Source of the DNA: Bacillus sp. IITD106
Lineage (GTDB): Bacteria > Bacillota > Bacilli > Bacillales > Bacillaceae_C
Length of the DNA stretch: 56,521 nt
Assembly: GCF_019459225.1 (NCBI RefSeq)
Contig: NZ_JAIAZY010000030.1
Coordinates: 1 to 56,521, forward strand
Direction of reading: 5' to 3'
Shown here: one piece after another, positions 27,955-36,378 of the stretch
How positions within the stretch are numbered: the first letter of the stretch is position 1
Layout: every line of letters starts with the position of its first letter
The notes under the pieces: model-generated
Databases searched by the model: none
What the model was told of the DNA's origin: nothing
What the model saw: only the letters and a program-made list of their open reading frames with translations
Position numbers and translations under genes: made by a program

Positions 27955-27977
27955 AATACAGCTATATTAGCTGTATG
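27955..27977 (-). terminator. Terminator between the two-component genes and lnrLMN
   Basis: ATACAGCTA and TAGCTGTAT form a perfect nine-pair stem with a three-base loop. In the leftward direction it is followed by eight T. It uncouples lnrLMN from lnrJK, so the transporter genes need their own promoter in the remaining 100 bases, which would be a natural target for the response regulator. Confidence 0.8.
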
Positions 27978-28006
27978 TCATAGGGGACTATGCCAAAAGT
28001 CATCTA

Positions 28007-28663
28007 TCAGAAGGAGGTAATATGATATCTCACCGCGAAAATAGCTGCTTGAGTCCGGTCTCTTAGCTCGAGTTTACTTATTAAATTGGATACGTGATTT
28101 TTAACGGTTCCTTCTGAGATGAATAGTTCATTAGCAATTTCTTTATTATTTAAGCCTAAGCCGAGTTTTCCTAATACTTCAAGTTCTCGTTCGGTTAAGT
28201 CTTTTATGACTTGTGGAACATCAGTATGATGATCAGCTGGTTGGGTTTTCCTCATTTCTTTTACAATTTCAGCTGTTAATTCTTTTGGTAAAACCATTCC
28301 ACCGGACTGAACCGTCATGATTGCTTGAACGATCGCGTCGGTAGGCATGTCTTTTAATAAATAGCCGCTAGCACCTTCTTCGAGTGCTTCGAAAATTAAC
28401 GCACTATCATTAAACGTTGTTAGCATTAATACTTTTGTATCTGGTCGGGAAGAGGTTATGAGTTTCGTTCCTTCAACACCATTGGCAATTGGCATGCGAA
28501 TATCCATTAATACGATATCAGGGCGAAGCTGACTCGCTTTTTCAAACGCTTCTTTCCCGTTCGATGCGACACCGACTACTTCGATTTCCGGTCTAAGATT
28601 CAAAATAGTAGCAAGTCCATCCCTCATTAACTCTTGATCATCTACGATTAAAACCTTTATCAC
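28007..28663 (-). CDS. lnrK: NarL/LuxR-type response regulator, LnrK-like
   Basis: This 218-residue protein has a receiver domain (VLIVDDQELMRDG; phospho-acceptor Asp54 in IVLMDIRMP; late KD in YLLKDMP) and a C-terminal LuxR helix-turn-helix (LTERELEVLGKLGLGLNNKEIA, VKNHVSNLISKL). The GTG at 28663 is chosen because GGGGGGAG precedes it and it shares one base with the histidine kinase stop. An earlier in-frame ATG lies inside the kinase gene. Presumably it activates lnrLMN. Confidence 0.85.
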   Translation of the reverse strand: MIKVLIVDDQELMRDGLATILNLRPEIEVVGVASNGKEAFEKASQLRPDIVLMDIRMPIANGVEGTKLITSSRPDTKVLMLTTFNDSALIFEALEEGASGYLLKDMPTDAIVQAIMTVQSGGMVLPKELTAEIVKEMRKTQPADHHTDVPQVIKDLTERELEVLGKLGLGLNNKEIANELFISEGTVKNHVSNLISKLELRDRTQAAIFAVRYHITSF

Positions 28664-29856
28664 TATGCTCCCCCCAATTGCCATTGAATTTCCCTTAATG
28701 GCACACTCATCTTAACAATAAATCCTTGCTGTGGATTGCTTTCAAACACGATTTGTCCACCGTGCTCTTGAACTCTATCTCTCATATTCTTCAATCCAAA
28801 CCCGGGGCTGACATTGGTTGATCCTGTTCCGTTATCTCTAATAAAAGCCTCAACAGTAGAATCGGATACCTCAATTGTGACATTACATTCCGTCGCTTGC
28901 CCATGTCGAACTGCATTCGTAATTGACTCTTGTATGATACGAGTTAAGTCTAATTGTATGGAGGTTGGAATTTGCGAAGCATCTCCCTTTATATGAAAAC
29001 TAGATTTTAAACCAGTCATATCTTGATAGTCTTCGAGAATTTTCCTAATCGTTGCCACAAAGGACCTGTTTTCATCTTTTAGTGTTCGCACAGATAACCG
29101 TAGCTCCTGAAGAGCATTTCTTGCCAATTCTTCGCAAAGAAGTAGTGTCTGCTTACTCTTTTCGGGTTGAATATTGTATAGCTCTTTTGCTACTTGCAAC
29201 TGAACGAGTAATGCAGTCATTTTATGGCCTACGGTATCGTGAATCTCACCTGAAATTCGATTTCGCTCCTGAATAAGTGTTAATTCCTCTACTTGGTTGG
29301 AATAATGCTGCAATTGTTCATGGGCATCTTTTAACGCATGATGTGTCTCTTGAAGCTCTTCATATTGAGTTCCAATTTTTTCTCGTGCATACATTAGCTT
29401 ATGTATAAGGCGGCCTACAACAGCTTCAAACATAATAAACCCAAAGTTCGTTAGGTTTTCCATAATATCGAGTCTTCCCGTTATTCGATACGTGTAAGAA
29501 ATACAAAACGCCCATAAGAAGAAAAAGGCAAGAGAAAATCCCCAAATTATGCGCTTGTTTTCAGCAATTAAAAAGAGAGTTACGGCATCCACTCCAAACA
29601 GGAGCAAATAGAGCGTTGGCCCCGGAAAGAAAAAAACAAAACCTAAAATGAAAATAACATCTAGTGAAATAGCAAAAATAAAAAACCTTTTGACAAGAGG
29701 GGTAACTAATAAAAAGTGATTCATACAGAACGCTAACACAGCTATAATGACAAAAGTTAATTGCAATGTTGTATGGTTTTCAACAGAAGTAAAGTAAATG
29801 TAACTAATCAAAATGAACATGAACAATCGAATACTGCTCAAAAGGGATAATCTCAA
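28663..29856 (-). CDS. lnrJ: Sensor histidine kinase, LnrJ-like
   Basis: The roughly 397-residue kinase has six closely spaced membrane helices (about 1-160) with no extracytoplasmic sensor domain. A coiled coil leads into a HisKA_3 dimerisation domain whose phospho-acceptor is His in ISGEIHDTVGHKM. The HATPase domain includes ESITNAVRHG and GFGLKNMRDRV. Such intramembrane-sensing kinases detect membrane-active drugs, consistent with LnrJ. The TTG at 29856 follows AGAGGTGACG and gives a length near that of B. subtilis LnrJ; upstream alternatives lack a ribosome site. Confidence 0.82.
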   Translation of the reverse strand: MRLSLLSSIRLFMFILISYIYFTSVENHTTLQLTFVIIAVLAFCMNHFLLVTPLVKRFFIFAISLDVIFILGFVFFFPGPTLYLLLFGVDAVTLFLIAENKRIIWGFSLAFFFLWAFCISYTYRITGRLDIMENLTNFGFIMFEAVVGRLIHKLMYAREKIGTQYEELQETHHALKDAHEQLQHYSNQVEELTLIQERNRISGEIHDTVGHKMTALLVQLQVAKELYNIQPEKSKQTLLLCEELARNALQELRLSVRTLKDENRSFVATIRKILEDYQDMTGLKSSFHIKGDASQIPTSIQLDLTRIIQESITNAVRHGQATECNVTIEVSDSTVEAFIRDNGTGSTNVSPGFGLKNMRDRVQEHGGQIVFESNPQQGFIVKMSVPLREIQWQLGGA

Positions 29857-29924
29857 AACGTCACCTCTATAGGATGGAATTAGATACAATTATTATAAAC
29901 TGATTTAGTTGAAAGGGAATATAT

Positions 29925-29953
29925 AAAAAAAGAGGTTCCCAAAAGAGAACCTC
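29925..29953 (-). terminator. Terminator of the small secreted protein gene
   Basis: GAGGTTC and GAACCTC form the stem directly after the stop codon. In the leftward direction it ends in seven T. Confidence 0.85.
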
Positions 29954-30424
29954 CTAATCTACGAATACATACGTTGAAATACTTGTATTCTGTTCAATGA
30001 CTCCTCCATGCATGACCCGGTGAAACCCCCATACCCTGTAATAGGTACTTTTTAAAACCTTTGCCTCTTTAGATAGGGATACAATTGAGGAAGAATAGTT
30101 TGTCGCACTTCCGATCTGGAGTACGTCCACCCATTTTCCACTCGAAGATTCCCACTTTTGCAACGTTAGGTCAACCTTAATATTATCAACTGGGCTATAT
30201 GCTTTCGTATTCCCCGACACTCTTACTTGTGAACTAGAAAGAGCTTGAATAAAAGTGTTTCCGCTCATAAAATATTTTGAAGCTTGAATTGAATGATGAT
30301 CTAGAGTGCTTCCTGTTCCAACCGAAATAGGAAGTTCATCTGCAGAACTTTTTCCCACTGTCAAAACAATAGTAAATAACATGATCGTCATGAATAAAAG
30401 TCCTGATCGTTTCAATAGAATCAT
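29954..30424 (-). CDS. Small secreted protein of unknown function (DUF6147-like)
   Basis: The 156-residue precursor has a signal peptide (about 1-29, ending SSADE). A beta-rich mature part contains SKYFMSGNTFIQALSSSQV, VDLTLQKWESSSGKWVDV and STYYRVWGFHRVMHGG. The pattern of a short Ig-like or carbohydrate-binding-like domain with a Trp-containing strand recalls the DUF6147 family; function unknown. It stands alone, with its own terminator, divergent from mgtE. Confidence 0.55.
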   Translation of the reverse strand: MILLKRSGLLFMTIMLFTIVLTVGKSSADELPISVGTGSTLDHHSIQASKYFMSGNTFIQALSSSQVRVSGNTKAYSPVDNIKVDLTLQKWESSSGKWVDVLQIGSATNYSSSIVSLSKEAKVLKSTYYRVWGFHRVMHGGVIEQNTSISTYVFVD

Positions 30425-30549
30425 TGAAAATCCTCTCTCCTTTTATATTATTCATTAGATTGACGAAAGAATGGGCAATTTTGTTACCAAAAGTTTTAAG
30501 TAAGAAAAAAGAGGATATATAATTTTATGGATGTGGACAAGGAAGGGAA

Positions 30550-31917
30550 GTGCTCACGATTATAACAAAAGAAAAATTAGAAGAAGAAACATTACAAGTC
30601 ATAGAAAAATTACAAAATGAAAAATTTGCTGAGTTAAACGAAATGTTTAAGAAAAAGCGACCTTATGATATGAGTGTAATTTTTCAAAGCCTTCCTGAAA
30701 AGTATGGGATATCGCTTCTCCACAACCTGGATGAAACAACAATCGCCAGTATGATGCAAAAAATAAATACGATGCAAAAGCTTGAGGTACTTGGAAAAAT
30801 TGGCCCTGAAAAAGCAAATAAAGTGCTCGCATTACTTGATACGAATATCCTTACTCGCTTGCTAAAAAAATACCCTCAAGTTCAATTAAAAAGATTTCTT
30901 GAAGAAATGGATGAAACGCACGCCAGCTATGTCAAATCGATGATTGATTACCCCGATGATACAGCGGGAAGTTTAATGTCGAATCGGTATATTTCCATTG
31001 AGGAAAATGCAACTGTTCAAGACGCCATTGATAAAATTAGGTCCCTTGCACTTTATGGGGAGGGTAATCACCATGTTTATCTTATTGATAAAAAAGGAAT
31101 TTTAACTGGCACTGTTCCGTATAAAGAATTACTTCTTGCTGACCCTAATGAAATGTTAAAAAATATTATGCTCAAACAGGTCATCTGCGTAACGGCAACA
31201 ACAAAGCGCGATCATATTGTCCGGTTGTTCAAACGCTATGATTTTACGTCCCTTCCTGTTACGAATGAGGATGGAGTGCTAGTAGGAATTATCGCATTTG
31301 ATCATATGGTAGACGCACTCATTCAAGAAGCGAGCGATGATTATGGAAAGTTTTCAACAGCTAGTAAGGAGATTGATTTTAATACAAAACCATTCATTGC
31401 AGCTATCCGGCGATTACCATGGTTAGTCATTCTACTTTTTATCGGTCTCATATCCGGAAGCATCATTTCAAAATTTGAAGGAACATTGGAAAAGGTAGTA
31501 GCTTTAGCGTTTTTCATGCCGCTTATTGCCGGTATGACTGGTAATACGGGAACCCAGTCCCTTGCAGTAGTCGTCCGCGGGCTAGCGGAAAATGAAATTG
31601 ATGCCAAAACCATTTTGAAATTAATCTTTAGGGAATTCAGGGTAAGTCTTATTATTGGCGTTTCTTGCGGTCTCCTCATTTCGATCATTGCTTTTATTTG
31701 GCAAGGGAATATCTATTTGGGGATTGTTGTAGGCGGCTCCCTTTTGCTTACACTTATACTTGGCACGATGGCAGGAACGGTGATCCCGCTCATTTTATAT
31801 AAAAGTAAACTGGACCCTGCTGTTGCTTCGGGTCCATTGATTACAACTGTTAATGACATTTTCTCTTTGATTACGTATTTTTCAATCGCTTCTTTGTTGT
31901 TATCGAAGCTTACGTAG
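30550..31917 (+). CDS. mgtE: Magnesium transporter MgtE
   Basis: This 455-residue protein has the N-terminal superhelical Mg-sensing domain (about 20-125) and a tandem CBS pair (about 130-255). Five C-terminal membrane helices begin near residue 283, with the pore motif PLIAGMTGNTGTQSLAVVVRGLA. It is a Mg2+-gated channel-type importer. The GTG start follows AAGGAAGGG. Only about 125 bases separate it from its divergent neighbour and no M-box (Mg2+ riboswitch) core is visible there, so expression control is probably not by that RNA. Confidence 0.92.
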   Translation: MLTIITKEKLEEETLQVIEKLQNEKFAELNEMFKKKRPYDMSVIFQSLPEKYGISLLHNLDETTIASMMQKINTMQKLEVLGKIGPEKANKVLALLDTNILTRLLKKYPQVQLKRFLEEMDETHASYVKSMIDYPDDTAGSLMSNRYISIEENATVQDAIDKIRSLALYGEGNHHVYLIDKKGILTGTVPYKELLLADPNEMLKNIMLKQVICVTATTKRDHIVRLFKRYDFTSLPVTNEDGVLVGIIAFDHMVDALIQEASDDYGKFSTASKEIDFNTKPFIAAIRRLPWLVILLFIGLISGSIISKFEGTLEKVVALAFFMPLIAGMTGNTGTQSLAVVVRGLAENEIDAKTILKLIFREFRVSLIIGVSCGLLISIIAFIWQGNIYLGIVVGGSLLLTLILGTMAGTVIPLILYKSKLDPAVASGPLITTVNDIFSLITYFSIASLLLSKLT

Positions 31918-31971
31918 AAACAGTACACGAAATGGTAAGTAGTTCAGTTATAAGGTATTAACATCACTATT

Positions 31972-32005
31972 TTTAGTCCAATTCGCATATGAATTGGACT
32001 ATTTG
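31972..32005 (+). terminator. Terminator of mgtE
   Basis: TAGTCCAATTC and GAATTGGACTA form a perfect 11-pair stem with a six-base loop, followed by TTTGTT. Confidence 0.75.
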
Positions 32006-32108
32006 TTGATTCACTTAAAGATTGTGTATTTTTTTAATACTTATAGACGTAAATAAAATGTAATACCCCCTGTTGTTAAAGAAGAATAGGGAGGTGAAGT
32101 GCACTTCT

Positions 32109-32969
32109 TTACCTTAAAAATTCAGTTACTAATTCGTTTACGATATCTTTCTGCTCTGCGGGCAAACAATGAGAACAATTCGGAATTAATTTCGTTTTGA
32201 TTTTATGGAAACCGGATGCATTCTTAATGGCTTTTTTGGTTGAAGAATAGACAACCTCTTGCTCGCCGATTAATAAAAGCGTTTCTGGTTTTAACCGCTC
32301 AATATCCTTTCTGTCAAAAACTTTGGGCACAACCCTTAATTGAATCTTTCCATATTTATATCCGTTTAGAAATTGTTGATACAGTATTTCATCAGGTTCA
32401 TTTCCCATGGCAAACATCCAATTATATAAACCCCTTATAAAGAAAGACTTACGAAACCATAACGATGGAAATAATTTAATAGGGAATTTCCAATTCAAAC
32501 TAGCGAAACTCATAACTGGTGCAAGCAAAACTAATTTTTTTACACGGTCAGAATGTAAACTGTATTGTAAGGAAATCCAGCCTCCCATCGAGTGACCGAC
32601 TAAAAAAATATCGTTTAGCTTTAAAGCATTAAGTACTTCATTTAACCAAACATCAATATGTTCGGCAGAAGAAATTGGTTTTGTACATTCGCTTTTTCCA
32701 AAATCTCCAATTATATCAATAGCAAATATTCTAAAATTTCGACTCCAAAAAGATGCATTCGCAAACCACATTGTTGAGCTTACCGTCATACCATGAATTA
32801 ATACAAGGGGAGGGGCATCTTCTGGACCACAAGTAATGACATGCGTTTTTCCAAAAGAGGTATCAATATAAAAACTTTCGGTTTTAACCTTCCATTGTTT
32901 TAGTGATCTATCATAGGTTTCATAATAGATTCGTTTTTTTTCTTCATTTTTAAATACTGAATAGGACAT
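32109..32969 (-). CDS. Alpha/beta-fold hydrolase
   Basis: The 286-residue soluble enzyme shows an oxyanion-strand motif (VLIHGMTVSSTMW), the nucleophile elbow GHSMGG (Ser127), and a late NCSHCLP with the probable catalytic histidine. The catalytic acid is probably in the LLLIGEQEVVY region (Glu). A helical lid segment lies between about 150 and 215. It is of the carboxylesterase/lactonase type; substrate unknown. It lies divergent from the MFS exporter and may belong to the same accessory region. Confidence 0.8.
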   Translation of the reverse strand: MSYSVFKNEEKKRIYYETYDRSLKQWKVKTESFYIDTSFGKTHVITCGPEDAPPLVLIHGMTVSSTMWFANASFWSRNFRIFAIDIIGDFGKSECTKPISSAEHIDVWLNEVLNALKLNDIFLVGHSMGGWISLQYSLHSDRVKKLVLLAPVMSFASLNWKFPIKLFPSLWFRKSFFIRGLYNWMFAMGNEPDEILYQQFLNGYKYGKIQLRVVPKVFDRKDIERLKPETLLLIGEQEVVYSSTKKAIKNASGFHKIKTKLIPNCSHCLPAEQKDIVNELVTEFLR

Positions 32970-33148
32970 ATTACACCCGCTTCATCAATTTATATTTACC
33001 ATTCATTAATCCTTTTTTAAAAGGCTAACATTTTTAAAATAATGATGCTCTTTAAAAATTGCACATTTAATAAAGCAATAATTGCAGTGAGGAAATATAA
33101 AGAAACTGATAATTTATCATTAAAGACTAAATAAATTGGTGAGAATAA

Positions 33149-34390
33149 ATGCATAAACTTTTCGATCTGATTAAAAAGAAAACCCTTACCTTTCACCCTT
33201 TGGTTTGGGCATTGTTATTTGGCACGTTCATCTCAAGAGCAGGGTTTTTCATGAGCATTCCTTTTTTAGGTATATATCTTCATGAAATTAAAGGGTATGA
33301 TAACGCAATCACAGGAGCGATATTAGGAGTAAGTTTTTTTATTAGTACTTTTGCAAGTTTTTTAGGCGGTGCATGGTCGGATCGTTTTGGTCGATTTCCG
33401 GTAATGATTTTTTCCATGTTTGTGTGGGCAATGGTATTCATAGGACTGATTTTAGCTAATGAGATATGGCAGTTCTTTTTACTAAATGCACTTAGTGGTT
33501 TTTGCAGAAGTCTATTTGAACCTACAGCACGAGCTTTGTTAGTGGATGTTACCACTCCTGACAAGAGAATAGATGTTTTTAATATACGATATTTTGCAAT
33601 TAATATCGGCGGAGCAATTGGGCCTTTAGTTGGTCTATCTTTGGGATCCTCAAAGAATCCCATGACGTTTTTAATAACAGCCATAATATATTTTATTTGT
33701 GGAGTCTTGCTGATTATATGCAAATCAAAATTTACTACCTCCGAAAACAACATAACGCCTACCGAAAAATTCACTCTTAAAAGCATTATGAGAATCATTG
33801 CAGCGGATAAAGTATTTAGGTTCTTTCTTATTGGAAATATATTTACAACCGGAGCTTATGCGCAATTAGATACGACACTTTCTCAATATTTAGGTACGAA
33901 ACATGTAAGTATCTATTCCATTCTTTTTGCTGCAAACGCAATAACAATCTTACTGTTGCAATTTCCGATTGTAAAAATAATGAAAAAACATCAGCCCCTC
34001 ACAGCGTTAAAAATAGGCAGTTTTCTTTTTGCTTTGGGCATTTTGGGTTTTGCTTTTTCAAATTCTATGATTTTATTGGTTCTATCTATCATTCTTTTTA
34101 CGGTAGGAGAAATATTATGTTTTATCATCGGTGATGTTTTAATTAGTGATATTGCCCCGAAACATTTAAGAGGAGCGTATTTTGGTGCTGCAGGATTGCA
34201 ATTTATTGGTCAAAGTGCAGGGGCCATGATCGGAGGACTGTTACTAAGTATTTTAGGGATAAATAACGGAATTTTGATATTTGGAATCTTATCTTTATTG
34301 ACATTAAGTGCATATCCTTTCTTTCAGTTTGGGCAAACTCTACTAACAAATGATTTAAGTTTTCATCAAAATACTAAAATGTCAAAATAG
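33149..34390 (+). CDS. MFS multidrug exporter (DHA1 type)
   Basis: This 413-residue protein has 12 hydrophobic segments and a full motif A between helices 2 and 3 (GGAWSDRFGRFPVM). Motif C-like GGAIGPLVGLSLG in helix 5 marks drug:proton antiporters with 12 helices. The substrate cannot be predicted. It lies upstream of, and convergent with, the EF-Ts paralogue gene, so a resistance role in this region is plausible but unproven. GGTGAG lies before the ATG. Confidence 0.8.
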   Translation: MHKLFDLIKKKTLTFHPLVWALLFGTFISRAGFFMSIPFLGIYLHEIKGYDNAITGAILGVSFFISTFASFLGGAWSDRFGRFPVMIFSMFVWAMVFIGLILANEIWQFFLLNALSGFCRSLFEPTARALLVDVTTPDKRIDVFNIRYFAINIGGAIGPLVGLSLGSSKNPMTFLITAIIYFICGVLLIICKSKFTTSENNITPTEKFTLKSIMRIIAADKVFRFFLIGNIFTTGAYAQLDTTLSQYLGTKHVSIYSILFAANAITILLLQFPIVKIMKKHQPLTALKIGSFLFALGILGFAFSNSMILLVLSIILFTVGEILCFIIGDVLISDIAPKHLRGAYFGAAGLQFIGQSAGAMIGGLLLSILGINNGILIFGILSLLTLSAYPFFQFGQTLLTNDLSFHQNTKMSK

Positions 34391-34496
34391 AAAAATTAAA
34401 AAACAAAAAGCTAAACAAAAGCATAAAGGGCGTTAAATCGATGAATTATATGAAATAATAATTCCTATGGTATAATAATCCAAAATCAAGTGTAAA

Positions 34497-34526
34497 AAGT
34501 CGATTTCTTGTTGAAGGAACCGACTT
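34497..34526. terminator. Possible terminator between convergent genes
   Basis: AAGTCGATTTC pairs with GGAACCGACTT (two imperfect positions) around a small loop between the MFS exporter and the EF-Ts paralogue. T-rich sequence lies beyond it. Confidence 0.45.
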
Positions 34527-34569
34527 TGAAGTTTTGTTATATATTCTTTTTGTATGGGTCACCAGAAAA

Positions 34570-35481
34570 TTAGCTTCTAGAATCTAAAGATTCCCCTTTT
34601 TCATAACGAACAAATCGCAGAATAGAAAAAGGTTCTTCATTGTTTTTATCATTCAAAGCTTTTATCATATCACCCACTGTTTTTTCTGGATCCATGATGA
34701 AATCTTGTTCTAATAAACAATTATTTTTGAAATACTTCTTTAGTTTCCCCTGTATAAAGGTTTCAAGTATGTTTCCGGATAAACCCTCATTTTCTGCTAA
34801 AGTTTTTAGAATAGCTTTTTCTTCATTTAAAACATATTCGGGAATTTCCTTCTTATCCAGATATTTTGGTTTTGTTGCAGCAATTTGCATTAGCAATGTT
34901 CTAATAAAAGATTCAGCTTTAGGGTAGTAACTTCTATTAGTCTTATTAAAAGATGTTTCCACCAATACACCAATCTTTCCCTTCGTTAAATAATCATCGT
35001 GGATATAGGCATCAATTACACCAATTCCGGTTACCTCAAATCTTTTAAAGCGTTTAATCGCTATATTTTCACCGAATGTATTTATCAAATAATTGACCAT
35101 ATTTTCTACTGTGTCATCTGCCGTAATCTTTAGTGAAAGTAAACAGTTTAGATCATCTGGGTTCTTTTCAGCTACAAGTATGGTTATTTCTTTTACAAAC
35201 TTTTTGAAACTGTCATTTTTCGCTACAAAGTCTGTTTCGCAGTTTACCTCTATTATTGCAGCAATTCTTTGGTCTGGTGCAACATAAGCATTTACTAGAC
35301 CTTCTGAAGTTATACGGCTTATTTTTTTATTCGCTGTAGAGAGACCCTGTTTTCTAAGAATCTCAATTGCCCCGTTTAGATTTCCATTTGATTTAATCAA
35401 GGCTTTTTTACAATCCATTATTCCTAAACCTGTTTCTTTCCTTAACTCTTTAACTAGAGATGAACTTATATTATTATTCAT
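34570..35481 (-). CDS. Divergent second elongation factor Ts
   Basis: The 303-residue protein is recognisably EF-Ts along its whole length. It has a UBA-like N-terminus LVKELRKETGLGIMDCKKAL (9-28), the EF-Tu-contacting TDFVAKN (83-89) and GKIGVLVE in the core. KYLDKKEIPEYVLNEEKAIL and KLKKYFKNNCLLEQDFIMDP lie in the C-terminal module. EF-Ts exchanges GDP for GTP on EF-Tu, and Asp84-Phe85, the intruding pair, are conserved, so activity is likely. Bacteria normally carry one tsf beside rpsB. This copy instead lies behind a TetR gene and has its own copy of the TetR-type palindrome upstream. Many conserved positions are changed, so it is not a recent duplication. GGGAGGAAAG precedes the ATG at 35481. 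Confidence 0.85.
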   Translation of the reverse strand: MNNNISSSLVKELRKETGLGIMDCKKALIKSNGNLNGAIEILRKQGLSTANKKISRITSEGLVNAYVAPDQRIAAIIEVNCETDFVAKNDSFKKFVKEITILVAEKNPDDLNCLLSLKITADDTVENMVNYLINTFGENIAIKRFKRFEVTGIGVIDAYIHDDYLTKGKIGVLVETSFNKTNRSYYPKAESFIRTLLMQIAATKPKYLDKKEIPEYVLNEEKAILKTLAENEGLSGNILETFIQGKLKKYFKNNCLLEQDFIMDPEKTVGDMIKALNDKNNEEPFSILRFVRYEKGESLDSRS

Positions 35482-35502
35482 CGCACTTTCCTCCCTCATT
35501 TA

Positions 35503-35517
35503 TTGAACAGTGGTCAA
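35503..35517. promoter_or_regulatory. Palindrome, probable TetR operator in front of the EF-Ts paralogue
   Basis: TTGAACAGTGGTCAA is an imperfect palindrome that recurs, as its reverse complement, at 36100-36114. It lies 22 bases before the EF-Ts start codon. A strong -35/-10 pair cannot be named here, but the position fits a repressor site in a second promoter. Confidence 0.65.
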
Positions 35518-35531
35518 TAAAAATCAAAAAA

Positions 35532-36077
35532 TTAAATTTGAACATTTTTTATTAAAAAATCAACATATTGTTCCGCAATTGACATTCCGCGGTTTAAAAA
35601 CTGCTCACTTCTTAGGTGATATGAGACAAAACCATGAAGTGAGACAAATATAAAATAAACTTCTGAAGGAATAACATTAAATTTTTTTACCTCATCTTCA
35701 AATCTTTTATAACTATCTATTGGTGCAGAATGAAGTAGGAATGCGTCCTCTTTTGTAATGAACATAATTTCGTAATGGTGTGGGTACTTAAAGCTAAAGT
35801 CCACAAATCCTAATAATATATCCTTTAGACTATGTTCGCTTCTCACAATACTTTCCATCGTAGAATCAAGTAAATTAAAGCCTGCTTGGAGTAGTCCATT
35901 AAATAGTTCAATTTTATTTTTAAAATGATAATAAATTGCACCATGACTACATCCTAATTCTCTTGCGATATCACGCATGGATACCTCTTGAAATCCTTTT
36001 TCCGAGAATAAATAACGAGCAGCATTAAGAATTTGTTCCTTTGATAATTCTTTTTCTACTGATTTTCTTGGAGACAT
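35532..36077 (-). CDS. TetR/AcrR-family regulator
   Basis: The 181-residue regulator has an N-terminal helix-turn-helix (about 14-60: KEQILNAARYLFSEKGFQEVSMRDIARELGC and SHGAIYYHFKNK). An all-helical ligand-binding domain follows. Its promoter is consensus and overlapped by a palindrome that is repeated before the EF-Ts paralogue gene 50 bases downstream. It therefore probably represses itself and EF-Ts until a small molecule binds. The ligand is unknown. Confidence 0.85.
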   Translation of the reverse strand: MSPRKSVEKELSKEQILNAARYLFSEKGFQEVSMRDIARELGCSHGAIYYHFKNKIELFNGLLQAGFNLLDSTMESIVRSEHSLKDILLGFVDFSFKYPHHYEIMFITKEDAFLLHSAPIDSYKRFEDEVKKFNVIPSEVYFIFVSLHGFVSYHLRSEQFLNRGMSIAEQYVDFLIKNVQI

Positions 36078-36099
36078 AAAATCACCTTCAAATTATTAA

Positions 36100-36144
36100 T
36101 TGACCACTGTTCAATAATATAATGACTTGTGTAAACTTTGTCAA
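36100..36144 (-). promoter_or_regulatory. Consensus promoter of tetR with overlapping operator
   Basis: Reading leftward, TTGACA (36144-36139), a 17-base spacer and TATATT (36121-36116) form a near-perfect sigma-A promoter. The palindrome TTGAACAGTGGTCAA (36114-36100) abuts the -10 and would cover the transcription start. The remaining sequence up to the rightward peptidase gene at 36379 shows no gene. Confidence 0.8.
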
Positions 36145-36378
36145 GTACTGAAAATACCAAAACTTATTGTGTCTTTTTTTGATTTACACAGAAATAAGTG
36201 GGATGAAATCTAGGTTTTATAACAACTCATCAGTTCCAATTTTTTTAATCTATAAAATACTTTGCAACAACAATCACCATTTATTTATAAAAATAAACAA
36301 CAATTTCTAAAGAGATAGCTTTTAGAAAAAGTGTGAAAATATAAACATCATCCCCTTATAAGGGAAGGAGAATCGAAG

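Noticed and set aside
30425-30549. M-box Mg2+ riboswitch before mgtE
   Set aside because: The gap is only 125 bases and none of the conserved M-box core is visible.
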